From the NCBI GenBank assembly GCA_902496375.1, contig CABVAS010000033.1, positions 1 to 11,261 of the forward strand: a stretch of 11,261 nucleotides of DNA. The letters run 5' to 3'. Positions 1-6,706 of the stretch are shown here, piece by piece. Position 1 is the first letter of the stretch; each line of letters begins with the position of its first letter. Below the pieces are notes generated by a model. The model did not search any database. It saw nothing but the letters and a program-made list of their open reading frames with translations, and was not told where the DNA came from. The DNA comes from an uncultured Collinsella sp. GTDB lineage: Bacteria > Actinomycetota > Coriobacteriia > Coriobacteriales > Coriobacteriaceae. The position numbers and the translations under genes are program-made.

Positions 1-1
1 C

Positions 2-877
2 ATCCAGCCGTTCAGCTTCCCCGAGCTGCGTCAGAAGGCTCACTTCTGCGCCATCTCCTCTACCTCCGGTACCGCTACCGAGGTCACTGCCTTCTCCGTC
101 ATCACCGACTACGCCAAGGGCATCAAGTACCCGCTGGCCGACTTCAACATCACCCCTGATGTCGCCATCGTCGACCCCGAGCTCACCTACACCATGCCCG
201 CCAAGCTGTGCGCTCATACCGGCATGGACGCTCTGACCCACTGCATGGAGGCCTACGTTTCCACCTGCGCCTCTATGTTCACCGACGCCAACGCTCTGCA
301 CGGCATTCGCGAGATCGTCGAGTGGCTGCCCAAGTCCTATGCTGGCGACCATGAGGCCCGTCAGCATATGCACGAGGCTCAGTGCATCGCCGGTATCGCC
401 TTCTCCTCGGGCCTGCTGGGCATCGTTCACTCCATGGCTCACAAGACCGGTGCTGCCTTCGAGAACGGCCACATCATCCACGGTGCTGCTAACGCCATGT
501 ACCTGGGCAAGGTCATCCAGTGGAACTCCAAGGACCCGCGTGCTGCCGAGCGTTACGCTTACGTGGCCAAGGAGATTCTGCACCTTCCCGGCGAGACCAA
601 CGAGGAGCTCATCGCCGCGCTCGTCCAGAAGATTCGCGACCTCAACGACCAGCTCAACATTCCGCAGTCCATCAAGGATTACGCGAATGGTGGCGTGAAG
701 GTCGACGCCGAGAACCCGCAGATGGTTTCCGAGGAGGAGTTCCTCGCCAAGCTGCCCGAGATCGCCGCGAACGCCGAGACCGACGCCTGCACGCCCGAGA
801 ACCCGCGTGAGACCAAGGCTGCCGACTTCGAGAAGATCCTCAAGGCCTGCTACTACGACACCGACATCGATTTCTAA
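2..877 (+). CDS. Iron-containing alcohol dehydrogenase, 3' part only (N-terminus lies before the window)
   Basis: The frame is open from the left edge (first full codon at base 2) to TAA at 875-877, giving 291 visible residues. It matches the Fe-dependent alcohol dehydrogenase family, which interconverts alcohols and aldehydes with NAD(P)H in the cytoplasm. Visible motifs are STSGTATEVT (nucleotide/substrate region), GMDALTHCMEAY with the Asp and His metal ligands four residues apart, GIVHSMAHKTG with the third ligand, and IIHGAANA with the fourth. The last two are 17 residues apart rather than the 14 I recall for FucO, because of a three-residue insertion (ENGH). The tail resembles the end of AdhE, including a CTPENPR block like CTGANPR. 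From the visible part I cannot tell a stand-alone enzyme of about 390 residues from the C-terminal half of a bifunctional AdhE. The in-frame ATG at 194 is internal and not the start. A strong terminator follows. Confidence 0.93.
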   Translation: MQPFSFPELRQKAHFCAISSTSGTATEVTAFSVITDYAKGIKYPLADFNITPDVAIVDPELTYTMPAKLCAHTGMDALTHCMEAYVSTCASMFTDANALHGIREIVEWLPKSYAGDHEARQHMHEAQCIAGIAFSSGLLGIVHSMAHKTGAAFENGHIIHGAANAMYLGKVIQWNSKDPRAAERYAYVAKEILHLPGETNEELIAALVQKIRDLNDQLNIPQSIKDYANGGVKVDAENPQMVSEEEFLAKLPEIAANAETDACTPENPRETKAADFEKILKACYYDTDIDF

Positions 878-899
878 TCGACTCTTGTTATCGTAACGA

Positions 900-943
900 G
901 GGGCTCCGCACGTATCCGTACGGAGCCCCTTTCTTTTTCTTTT
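900..943 (+). terminator. Intrinsic terminator after the Fe-ADH gene
   Basis: A nine-base stem GGGGCTCCG (900-908) pairs perfectly with CGGAGCCCC (921-929) around a 12-base loop, followed by a T-rich tract (TTTCTTTTTCTTTT, 930-943). It begins 22 bases after the Fe-ADH stop and ends only 16 bases before the ATG of the next gene. Confidence 0.9.
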
Positions 944-959
944 AGAGAATGGGATAGTT

Positions 960-2060
960 ATGGCTGCAATTTTCAATAGCCCCAGCAAGTACATCCAGGG
1001 TCCGGACGAGCTGGCCAAGCTCGGCTCCTATGTCGAGCCGCTCGGCGCTAAGGCCCTCGTCATCGTGACGCCTTCGGGCAAGAAGCGCGTCGGTGCCAAG
1101 ATCGAGGGCGGCTTTGTCGAGGCTAAGGCCGAGCTGCTGTTTGAGGACTTTAACGGCGAGTGCTCCAAGGGCGAGGTCGATCGCCTGGTTGCGCTCGCCC
1201 GAGACAACGGTTGCGACATCATCGTCGGCGTCGGTGGCGGCAAGATCCTCGACACCGCGAAGGCCGTTGCCTATTACCTGGAATCCCCGGTTATCATTTG
1301 CCCCACCATCGCTTCGACCGATGCACCGTGCTCGGCACTTTCGGTGCTCTACACCGATGACGGCCAGTTCGATAAATATCTCTTCCTTAAGGCAAACCCC
1401 AACATTGTCCTGATGGATACGACGGTTATCGCGGCGAGCCCGGTGCGCCTGACGGTTTCCGGTATGGGCGATGCACTCGCAACCTACTTTGAGGCCCAGG
1501 CGACGCATGATGCCGACGGTGGCACTTGCGCCGGCGGCAAGGGCGGCATGGCTGGCTTGGCGCTCGCCAAGCTCTGCTACGAGACGCTTATGGCCGATGG
1601 CGTCAAGGCCAAGGTCGCGCTGGAGAAGGGTGCGCTCACGCCTGCCGTCGAGCACATCATCGAGGCCAATACGCTGCTTTCGGGCATTGGCTTTGAGAGC
1701 TCGGGCCTTGCTGCTGCTCATGCCATCCACAATGGCCTGACGATGCTGCCCGAGTGCCACGGCATGTATCACGGCGAGAAGGTCGCCTTTGGCACTATCG
1801 TCCAGCTGGTACTCGAAGATGCTCCGACTGAGAAACTCGAGGAAGTCTTGGGCTTCTGCATTGAGCTGGGCCTACCGGTCACGATGAAGGAACTTGGCGT
1901 TGCCGAGCTTACGCGCGAGCAGGCCATGATTGTTGCCGAGGCCGCATGCGCGCCCGAGGACACCATGTGCAACATGCCGTTTGAGGTGACGCCCGAGATG
2001 GTCGCAAACGCCATCCTGGGTGCCGACGCGCTGGGCCACTACTATCTCATGGATGAGTAA
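960..2060 (+). CDS. gldA: Glycerol dehydrogenase GldA (NAD+-dependent, Zn)
   Basis: The product is 366 residues, against 367 in E. coli GldA, and aligns by eye over its whole length. GldA oxidises glycerol to dihydroxyacetone with NAD+ and also reduces small carbonyls in the cytoplasm. Visible are the N-terminal SPSKYIQGPD block, the NAD-binding VGVGGGKILDTAKA (about 89-102), the substrate loop STDAPCSALSVLY (119-131), and the three zinc ligands Asp171 (GMGDALATYFEA), His254 (AHAIHNGL) and His271 (YHGEKVAFG), which I recall at the same positions in E. coli. The ATG at 960 is chosen because it starts the conserved N-terminus directly. Only a weak GGGAT precedes it. The gene starts 16 bases after the upstream T-tract, leaving no room for a separate promoter, so read-through from the upstream gene is likely. 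A near-perfect terminator follows. Confidence 0.96.
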   Translation: MAAIFNSPSKYIQGPDELAKLGSYVEPLGAKALVIVTPSGKKRVGAKIEGGFVEAKAELLFEDFNGECSKGEVDRLVALARDNGCDIIVGVGGGKILDTAKAVAYYLESPVIICPTIASTDAPCSALSVLYTDDGQFDKYLFLKANPNIVLMDTTVIAASPVRLTVSGMGDALATYFEAQATHDADGGTCAGGKGGMAGLALAKLCYETLMADGVKAKVALEKGALTPAVEHIIEANTLLSGIGFESSGLAAAHAIHNGLTMLPECHGMYHGEKVAFGTIVQLVLEDAPTEKLEEVLGFCIELGLPVTMKELGVAELTREQAMIVAEAACAPEDTMCNMPFEVTPEMVANAILGADALGHYYLMDE

Positions 2061-2074
2061 ATCAAGCTAAGGAA

Positions 2075-2108
2075 GGGGCAAAGCCAGCAGGTGGCTTTGC
2101 CCCTTTTT
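2075..2108 (+). terminator. Intrinsic terminator after gldA
   Basis: A perfect 12-bp stem, GGGGCAAAGCCA (2075-2086) with TGGCTTTGCCCC (2092-2103), encloses a five-base loop and is followed by five T. It starts 14 bases after the gldA stop. Its core resembles the second hairpin at 2113-2143. Confidence 0.93.
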
Positions 2109-2112
2109 GCTA

Positions 2113-2143
2113 TGGTGCAAAGGGGTCAGGTTGCTTTGCACCA
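2113..2143. repeat. Perfect 10-bp inverted repeat (hairpin or operator) upstream of the second gldA-like gene
   Basis: TGGTGCAAAG (2113-2122) is the exact reverse complement of CTTTGCACCA (2134-2143), with an 11-base loop. It lies five bases after the gldA terminator and 30 bases before the next start codon. No T-run follows, so it is not an ordinary terminator. It may be an operator, a leader hairpin, or a copy of a dispersed palindromic repeat. Its core shares 18 of 23 positions with the terminator core just upstream. Confidence 0.7.
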
Positions 2144-2173
2144 ATCGTTGTTTGATGAAGGGCGGATTCTCGT

Positions 2174-3241
2174 ATGGCGCTTCCCATGGTTTATGGCGGT
2201 CCTGGCCGGTATGTTCAGGGGCCGGGTGAGCTCTCGCGTCAGGGCAGGTATTTGTCATGGTTGGGTTGCGCTGCCTATGTCCTGTTTGACCAGGGCACCG
2301 AGGATCGGCTGTGCAAGCAGATCGTCGATGGATTTCTGGATGAAGATCTAAGCGAGCCGTTCTTTAAGATTTACAACGGTCCGTGTACGGAAGATGCCGT
2401 TGTCGAAATGGCCAAGGAAGCCCGGGCCGAGTATTGCGACATGGTGGTGGGCATTGGCGGTGGCAAGATGCTCGATATCGCCAAGGCCGTTGCGTTTTAT
2501 GCCGAGTTGCCGTTGTGCGTATGTCCCACGGCGGCGTCGATGGACGGTCCGTGCAGCGCGATTTCGGTGCTGTATCACGAGGATGGGTCGTTCGACCGCT
2601 ACCTGATGCTCGAGAAGAATCCAGACTTGGTCGTGGTCGATACCAACGTGGTCGCGGCGGCCCCGCTGCGTATGACGGTCGCTGGTATGGGCGATGCGCT
2701 GGCAACGTATTTCGAGGCGCGTTCGTGCGCCGCGGCGCACGGCGCCAACGAGCACGGTGGCGCGCCGGGACACTTGGCCTTGGTTGCGGCTCGTGCCTGC
2801 TATGACACACTCATGGAGTGCGGCGTCGCTGCCAAGCGCGATCTCAAAAAGGGCCGTACATCGCCAGCGGTTGAGCGCCTGATCGAGTGCAATATTCTGC
2901 TCTCGGGTGTTGGCTTTGAGAGTGGTGGCCTAGCGCTTGCCCATGCCATAGCCAACGGCCTGACGATTCTGCCCGAGTGCAAGGCCATGCATGGTGAGGC
3001 CGTGGCATTTGGCCTGGTGGTGCAGCTGCGCCTGGAGCGTGCGCCCGAGCTTAATCAGGTGCTCGAGTTTTGCCAGCGCGTCGGTCTGCCGACGACGCTC
3101 GAGGAGCTGGGCCTTGACGAGATTTCCGATGCCGACCTGATGAGCGTTGCAGATGCGGCCTTTAGAAACGAACGCAATATGGCTAACGAACAGGCCAAGG
3201 TGACCAGACAAAAGCTCGTGCAGCTCATGCGCGAGGCATAG
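2174..3241 (+). CDS. Second glycerol dehydrogenase-like protein (GldA paralogue)
   Basis: This 355-residue protein belongs to the same family as the preceding gldA and is plainly similar to it through the core: VVGIGGGKMLDIAKAVAF (about 91-108), SMDGPCSAISVLYHEDG (122-138) and GMGDALATYFEA. The three zinc ligands appear kept: Asp174, His257 (AHAIANGL) and His273 (MHGEAVAFG). Differences from GldA are Ala260 where GldA has His257 (AHAIHNGL), DG for DA in the substrate loop, and a diverged, shorter C-terminus ending KLVQLMREA. It probably oxidises a polyol or reduces a small carbonyl with NAD(H), but the substrate may not be glycerol. The ATG at 2174 is preceded by GAAGGGCGG about eight bases away; the ATG at 2186 is an alternative. 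The gene lies in tandem with gldA behind a terminator and a second hairpin. No clear terminator follows it. Confidence 0.88.
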   Translation: MALPMVYGGPGRYVQGPGELSRQGRYLSWLGCAAYVLFDQGTEDRLCKQIVDGFLDEDLSEPFFKIYNGPCTEDAVVEMAKEARAEYCDMVVGIGGGKMLDIAKAVAFYAELPLCVCPTAASMDGPCSAISVLYHEDGSFDRYLMLEKNPDLVVVDTNVVAAAPLRMTVAGMGDALATYFEARSCAAAHGANEHGGAPGHLALVAARACYDTLMECGVAAKRDLKKGRTSPAVERLIECNILLSGVGFESGGLALAHAIANGLTILPECKAMHGEAVAFGLVVQLRLERAPELNQVLEFCQRVGLPTTLEELGLDEISDADLMSVADAAFRNERNMANEQAKVTRQKLVQLMREA

Positions 3242-3391
3242 CTAGGCGCTTGATCGACCTTGTGCAATCGAGGCGGCGATAGGCATAGGCTATTTGCCTC
3301 AAAGGTGCGCCGCGTGTAATTTGCCCGAGGTGTGGGCCGATAGCGTATCATTATCTCTTGCTTGTTTGCACTGCTCAGGGAGGGGCCGCGC

Positions 3392-4645
3392 ATGGCGCAG
3401 GAACACGATCTGTTTGATGACATTATCGAGATCAGCAAGGGTTTCGACTTTCTTAAAAACCCGCTTGGCGGCGTGACCGATGCGCTCGATCCGTCGGCAC
3501 CGCAGTGGAATCCTGCCGACTACAAGGAGCGTCCGCGCGGCAACACCATTCCGTGCCTGACCTGCAAAAACGAAAAGAGCGGTTGCACCGCGTGCATGGA
3601 TGTGTGCCCGGTCAACGCTATCGAGGTCGAGGAAGACGCCATCGAGATCCTCGACTCCTGTCGCAAGTGCGGCCTGTGCGCCGCTGCCTGTCCGACCGAG
3701 GCGATCATCTCGCCGCGCCTGGCGCCCAAAAACCTGTATGACGATATCGTCTCTGCTGCTACGAGCCACGAGACCGCCTACGTCACCTGCACACGCGCCC
3801 TCAAGCGCATGCCGCGCGAAAACGAGGTCGTCGTTGCCTGCGTGGGCGACATTACGGCCGAGACCTGGTTCTCGGTACTGGCGGACTATCCCAACGTGAG
3901 TGTGTACCTGCCGTTGGGCGTGTGCGATAAATGCCGCAACACCGGCGGTGAGGACATTCTGGGCGAGGCGATTGCGAAGGCCGAAGAGTGGTCTGGCACG
4001 GGTATGGGCCTGGAGGTCGATCCCAAGAGCCTCAAGTGCCATAAGCTTCGCGAGTACGAGCGCAAGGAGTACATAGAAAAGATTGCCCGTACCACGGGCC
4101 TGACGGTGACCAAGCTCAATCCGGCGACGGCGGCGCTGGCCTCGGTGACGCAAAAGCTCAAGGCCCATCGCCATCAGATTACCCAGCTGGAGCGCACGCT
4201 CAACACTATGTGCGGCACCACGACGACCAAGCGTCGCCGTTCGCTCACGCACGGGCGCCAACTGGTGCTCTCAACGTTGCAGAACCATCCCGAGCTTGCC
4301 CAGAACATGCAGGTGAGCACGCCGGAATGCGATTTTGACAAGTGCACGTCGTGCGGCGAGTGCGTCAACGTGTGCCCCACGTTTGCCTGCGATTTGGTGG
4401 GAAGCGGTCGCTTTGCGTTGGAGTCGACGTATTGCTTGGGCTGCGGTGCCTGCGTCAAGGTGTGCCCCGAGCATGCGCTCAAGTTGGTTGAGCATGACGC
4501 GTCCAATCTGGTCGTCGTCGATCCCGAAGCCGAGGAAAAGGCCGCCCAGAAGGCGAAGGCTCACGAAGAAGCTGAGAAGGTCAAGGCCGAGGCAAAGGCC
4601 AAGCTGGACAAGATGCTCGACCAGGTGGAAAAGCTCGCGGACTAG
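3392..4645 (+). CDS. Multi-[4Fe-4S] ferredoxin-like protein with unidentified middle domain
   Basis: The product is 417 residues with no signal peptide or membrane segment, so it is cytoplasmic. Two ferredoxin-type cysteine pairs flank a middle region. The N-terminal pair is C55-x2-C58-x6-C65-x2-C68-x3-C72-P (an expanded first motif) and C90-x2-C93-x2-C96-x3-C100-P. The C-terminal pair is C318-x2-C321-x2-C324-x3-C328-P and C348-x2-C351-x2-C354-x3-C358-P. Residues about 130-275 carry extra cysteines (C133, C150, C178-x2-C181, C216, C274) in a domain I do not recognise. Residues about 379-417 are Ala/Glu/Lys-rich and probably form a coiled coil. The ATG at 3392 is chosen over the in-frame TTG at 3362 because AGGGAGGGG lies six bases before it. 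An electron-transfer role is likely, but the partner enzyme is unknown. A weak promoter-like TATCAT occurs at 3346-3351. Confidence 0.85.
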   Translation: MAQEHDLFDDIIEISKGFDFLKNPLGGVTDALDPSAPQWNPADYKERPRGNTIPCLTCKNEKSGCTACMDVCPVNAIEVEEDAIEILDSCRKCGLCAAACPTEAIISPRLAPKNLYDDIVSAATSHETAYVTCTRALKRMPRENEVVVACVGDITAETWFSVLADYPNVSVYLPLGVCDKCRNTGGEDILGEAIAKAEEWSGTGMGLEVDPKSLKCHKLREYERKEYIEKIARTTGLTVTKLNPATAALASVTQKLKAHRHQITQLERTLNTMCGTTTTKRRRSLTHGRQLVLSTLQNHPELAQNMQVSTPECDFDKCTSCGECVNVCPTFACDLVGSGRFALESTYCLGCGACVKVCPEHALKLVEHDASNLVVVDPEAEEKAAQKAKAHEEAEKVKAEAKAKLDKMLDQVEKLAD

Positions 4646-4716
4646 CCAGCGACCCCAATCTTTGCTTCATTTGCGCCGTCGTGGTGTCCGGATTCGCCCG
4701 GATGCTGCGGCGGCGC

Positions 4717-4722
4717 TATACT
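4717..4722 (+). promoter_or_regulatory. Possible -10 element of the ychF promoter
   Basis: TATACT matches five of six bases of the -10 consensus and lies 37 bases before the GTG start of ychF, so a transcript would have a leader of about 30 bases. No convincing -35 hexamer is seen 16-18 bases upstream. The region between the ferredoxin-like gene and ychF (4646-4759) contains no terminator and no other gene. Confidence 0.4.
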
Positions 4723-4759
4723 TATGCAGTTTGAAGTACCTGTACCAAAAGGAGCTGTC

Positions 4760-5836
4760 GTGTCCCTTTCCATCGGTATCGTGGGCCTGCCCAATGTGGG
4801 CAAGTCGACGCTGTTCACCGCGCTTACCAAAAAGACCGGCCTTGCCGCTAACTACCCGTTTGCCACGATCGACCCCAACGTGGGCATCGTCGATGTGCCC
4901 GATAGCCGCCTGCAAAAGCTCGCCGACATCGTCAACCCCGGCCGCATTGTGCCGGCGACGGTCGAGTTTGTCGACATCGCAGGTCTGGTGAAGGGCGCTA
5001 ACGAGGGCGAGGGCCTGGGCAACCAGTTCTTGGCAAACATCCGCGAGACCGATGCCATCTGCGAGGTCGTGCGCTACTTTAAGGACCCCAACGTCATGCG
5101 TGAGGTGGGCCGCACGGGCGAGTTCGTCGACCCCGCCGGCGATGCCGACACCATCATGACCGAGCTCATCCTGGCCGATATGGGCACGCTCGAGAAGCAG
5201 CTGCCCAAACTCGAGAAGGAGGCCAAGCGCGACAAGGAGCTCATGCCCAAGTTCGAGGTTGCCAAGCGCCTGCTTGCCTGGCTCAACGAGGGCAAGCGCG
5301 CCGCGTCCATGGAGATGACCGACGAGGAGCGCGCCGCTGCCAAGGGCTTGTTCCTGCTCACCATGAAGCCCATCCTGTATGTGGCCAACGTAGACGAGGA
5401 CATGCTCAACGAGGACCTGGCGCCCATCGACGGCGTCAAGCCGCTGCCGATCTGCGCCAAGATCGAGGCCGAGCTTTCCGAGCTCGATCCCGAGGACGCC
5501 GCCGACTACCTGGAGAGCCTGGGCCTGGAGCAGCCCGGCCTGGACGTGCTCGCTCAGGCCGCCTACAAGCTGCTCGGCCTGCAGTCGTTCTTTACGGCTG
5601 GCGAGATGGAGGTCAAGGCCTGGACGGTGCGTCAGGGCGCGACCGCCCCGCAGGCCGCCGGTGTCATCCACACCGACTTTGAGCGCGGCTTTATTAAGGC
5701 CGAGGTCATTGGCTACGACGACTACATCGAGCTCGGTGGCGAGCAGGGCGCCAAGGCTGCCGGCAAGCTGCGTATTGAGGGCAAGGACTATGTCATGGCC
5801 GATGGCGACGTCGTGCACTTCCGCTTTAACGTGTAA
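4760..5836 (+). CDS. ychF: YchF/OLA1-family P-loop ATPase
   Basis: This is a 358-residue Obg-related protein of the universal YchF family, which binds ribosomes and hydrolyses ATP better than GTP; in bacteria it is tied to translation and stress responses. Visible are the P-loop GLPNVGKST (9-17), the G2 region FATIDPNVGIV (34-44), the switch II block DIAGLVKGANEGEGLGNQF (72-90), NVDE (210-213) in place of the GTPase NKxD, and a C-terminal TGS domain (about 276-358) with AAGVIHTDFERGFIKAEVI. GTG at 4760 is chosen over the ATG at 4724 because AAAAGGAG lies six bases before it and the family starts SLSIGIVGLPNVGKS. By eye, Arg114 stands where other YchF proteins have a conserved histidine, next to a short insertion. 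The DUF1648 gene follows after 11 bases, so the two are probably one operon. Confidence 0.96.
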   Translation: MSLSIGIVGLPNVGKSTLFTALTKKTGLAANYPFATIDPNVGIVDVPDSRLQKLADIVNPGRIVPATVEFVDIAGLVKGANEGEGLGNQFLANIRETDAICEVVRYFKDPNVMREVGRTGEFVDPAGDADTIMTELILADMGTLEKQLPKLEKEAKRDKELMPKFEVAKRLLAWLNEGKRAASMEMTDEERAAAKGLFLLTMKPILYVANVDEDMLNEDLAPIDGVKPLPICAKIEAELSELDPEDAADYLESLGLEQPGLDVLAQAAYKLLGLQSFFTAGEMEVKAWTVRQGATAPQAAGVIHTDFERGFIKAEVIGYDDYIELGGEQGAKAAGKLRIEGKDYVMADGDVVHFRFNV

Positions 5837-5847
5837 GGACGACGCAT

Positions 5848-6231
5848 ATGTTTAAATATGGCAAAAAAGCTGGCTACATGGGTATTGCGCTGCTCGTACT
5901 TGCGGTGATTCCGCTGGTGGTCGCAGCGTGTGTTATCCCCAACATTGGTCCCGAGGTGGCAACGAAGTTTAATGCCGCCGGCGAGGCGACGCGCTGGGGC
6001 AAGAGCTACGAGCTGCTGGCGTTGCCGGTGCTCAATCTGCTGCTGAGCGTGGCGACGTACTTTACGGCGGGACGCCAGGCAAAGAACAATGATGACTCCG
6101 CCGCCATGGCGCGCATCGTGTGCGAGCGCTACCTGCGTAACGGTTGCATCACGGGTGTGTTCCTCAACGTGATCAACGTCTACTTTATGTATTCGGCGAT
6201 TACCGGTATGGGCTTTGGCCTGGGCTTTTAG
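5848..6231 (+). CDS. Small DUF1648-type membrane protein
   Basis: The product is 127 residues with three predicted membrane segments at about 9-31, 54-74 and 98-120. After the first segment, PNIGPEVATKFNAAGEATRW (31-50) matches the DUF1648 signature (roughly xIPxHFNxxGxxxRWG), which is also the N-terminal part of SdpI-type immunity proteins. The protein is much shorter than SdpI (about 200 residues), so it should not be called an immunity protein. Function is unknown. The ATG at 5848 is preceded by AAGGA (5835-5839), which overlaps the ychF stop codon, so translation is probably coupled to ychF. It ends nine bases from the stop codon of the opposing minus-strand gene. Confidence 0.8.
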   Translation: MFKYGKKAGYMGIALLVLAVIPLVVAACVIPNIGPEVATKFNAAGEATRWGKSYELLALPVLNLLLSVATYFTAGRQAKNNDDSAAMARIVCERYLRNGCITGVFLNVINVYFMYSAITGMGFGLGF

Positions 6232-6240
6232 CTTGCGCCT

Positions 6241-6630
6241 TTAGGCAACGAGCCTGCAAGCATATTCGATGGCTGCTGCGAGGCCGCCGCTCGATCGTGG
6301 TTGAAAGACTACATCGGCGGCGGCCTCGTTTTCGTATCCGGCACCGCGAAGGCAGAGCGCGACGCCGGCTTCCAAAAGGAGCGACAGGCCGCGTTGGCTG
6401 GTTACGATTACGGCAGCCTGATTGAGCGAGCAGCTGTGCGCTTGGCATTGGATGGCAAGTTCACCTTGCGCCGGGCAAGGGACCAGAACGGCGGCGACGC
6501 GACTTGATAGCAATGCAAATACTGTGCGCTCATCGGGCGAAAGACATTCTGCTTCAACGACGACGAGCTTGGGCGGTGCGCTGTTTGTGCGAAGCGTGGC
6601 TCGGTACGTGCGGACCGAAGAACCCGACAT
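6241..6630 (-). CDS. Small protein of unknown function, tail resembling HAD hydrolases
   Basis: The predicted product is 129 residues. The ATG at 6630 is chosen because AGGAG (6637-6641) lies six bases before it; an in-frame TTG at 6654 is less likely. GC-rich third codon positions support coding on this strand. No confident family assignment is possible. The last 40 residues (GVALCLRGAGYENEAAADVV, then SGGLAAAIEYA) look like the end of Cof-type HAD phosphatases, which read roughly GVAMGNA-x-EEVKxAAD-x-V. KLVVVEAE at 21-28 sits where HADs have DxDGT, but the catalytic aspartates and the GDxxND motif are absent. Six cysteines are present. If it is HAD-derived it is a shrunken, catalytically dead form. 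The gene diverges from the XRE regulator across a 24-bp palindrome and meets the DUF1648 gene tail to tail. Confidence 0.62.
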   Translation of the reverse strand: MSGSSVRTYRATLRTNSAPPKLVVVEAECLSPDERTVFALLSSRVAAVLVPCPAQGELAIQCQAHSCSLNQAAVIVTSQRGLSLLLEAGVALCLRGAGYENEAAADVVFQPRSSGGLAAAIEYACRLVA

Positions 6631-6653
6631 AGAAAACTCCTGTGTATTCGGCA

Positions 6654-6677
6654 AAACGTAAACTATAGTTTACGTTT
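6654..6677. promoter_or_regulatory. Perfect 24-bp palindrome with symmetric -10 elements between divergent genes
   Basis: The half-site AAACGTAAACTA (6654-6665) is followed by its exact reverse complement (6666-6677), with no spacer or mismatch. The centre reads TATAGT on both strands (6664-6669 plus, 6662-6667 minus), so it can serve as overlapping -10 elements for the minus-strand gene and the XRE gene. A minus-strand -35 candidate TGGAGC (6685-6690) is 17 bases away; the plus-strand -35 is poor. It is the probable operator of the adjacent XRE protein and would repress both directions. Confidence 0.8.
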
Positions 6678-6706
6678 ATGTTCGGCTCCATTTCAAACTC
6701 GGCTGC

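Noticed and set aside
942..1772. Minus-strand ORF of 276 residues opposite gldA, and similar antisense ORFs at 2348-2773 and 3299-4261
   Set aside because: All lie opposite confidently identified genes and show no family motifs; stop-free antisense frames are expected from GC-rich third codon positions.
3270..3300. Hairpin GAGGC/GCCTC after the second gldA-like gene as a terminator
   Set aside because: The stem is broken by an asymmetric internal loop and is followed by AAAGG rather than T residues.
4667..5818. Minus-strand ORF of 383 residues opposite ychF
   Set aside because: It is an antisense shadow of a GC-rich gene: biased composition and no domain, while ychF on the other strand is clear.
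5848..6231. Calling the DUF1648 protein an SdpI-type immunity protein
   Set aside because: It has only the DUF1648 half, is far shorter than SdpI, and has no SdpC-like toxin or SdpR-like regulator beside it; the nearby XRE protein is of a different family.
6231..6261. GCTTGC/GCAAGC pairing between the two converging genes as a bidirectional terminator
   Set aside because: The stem is only six pairs around a 19-base loop, with no T-run on either strand.
6301..6507. Plus-strand ORF of 68 residues overlapping the minus-strand unknown gene
   Set aside because: It starts with TTG without a ribosome binding site. The minus-strand ORF covers the same DNA with AGGAG at the right distance and better codon use.
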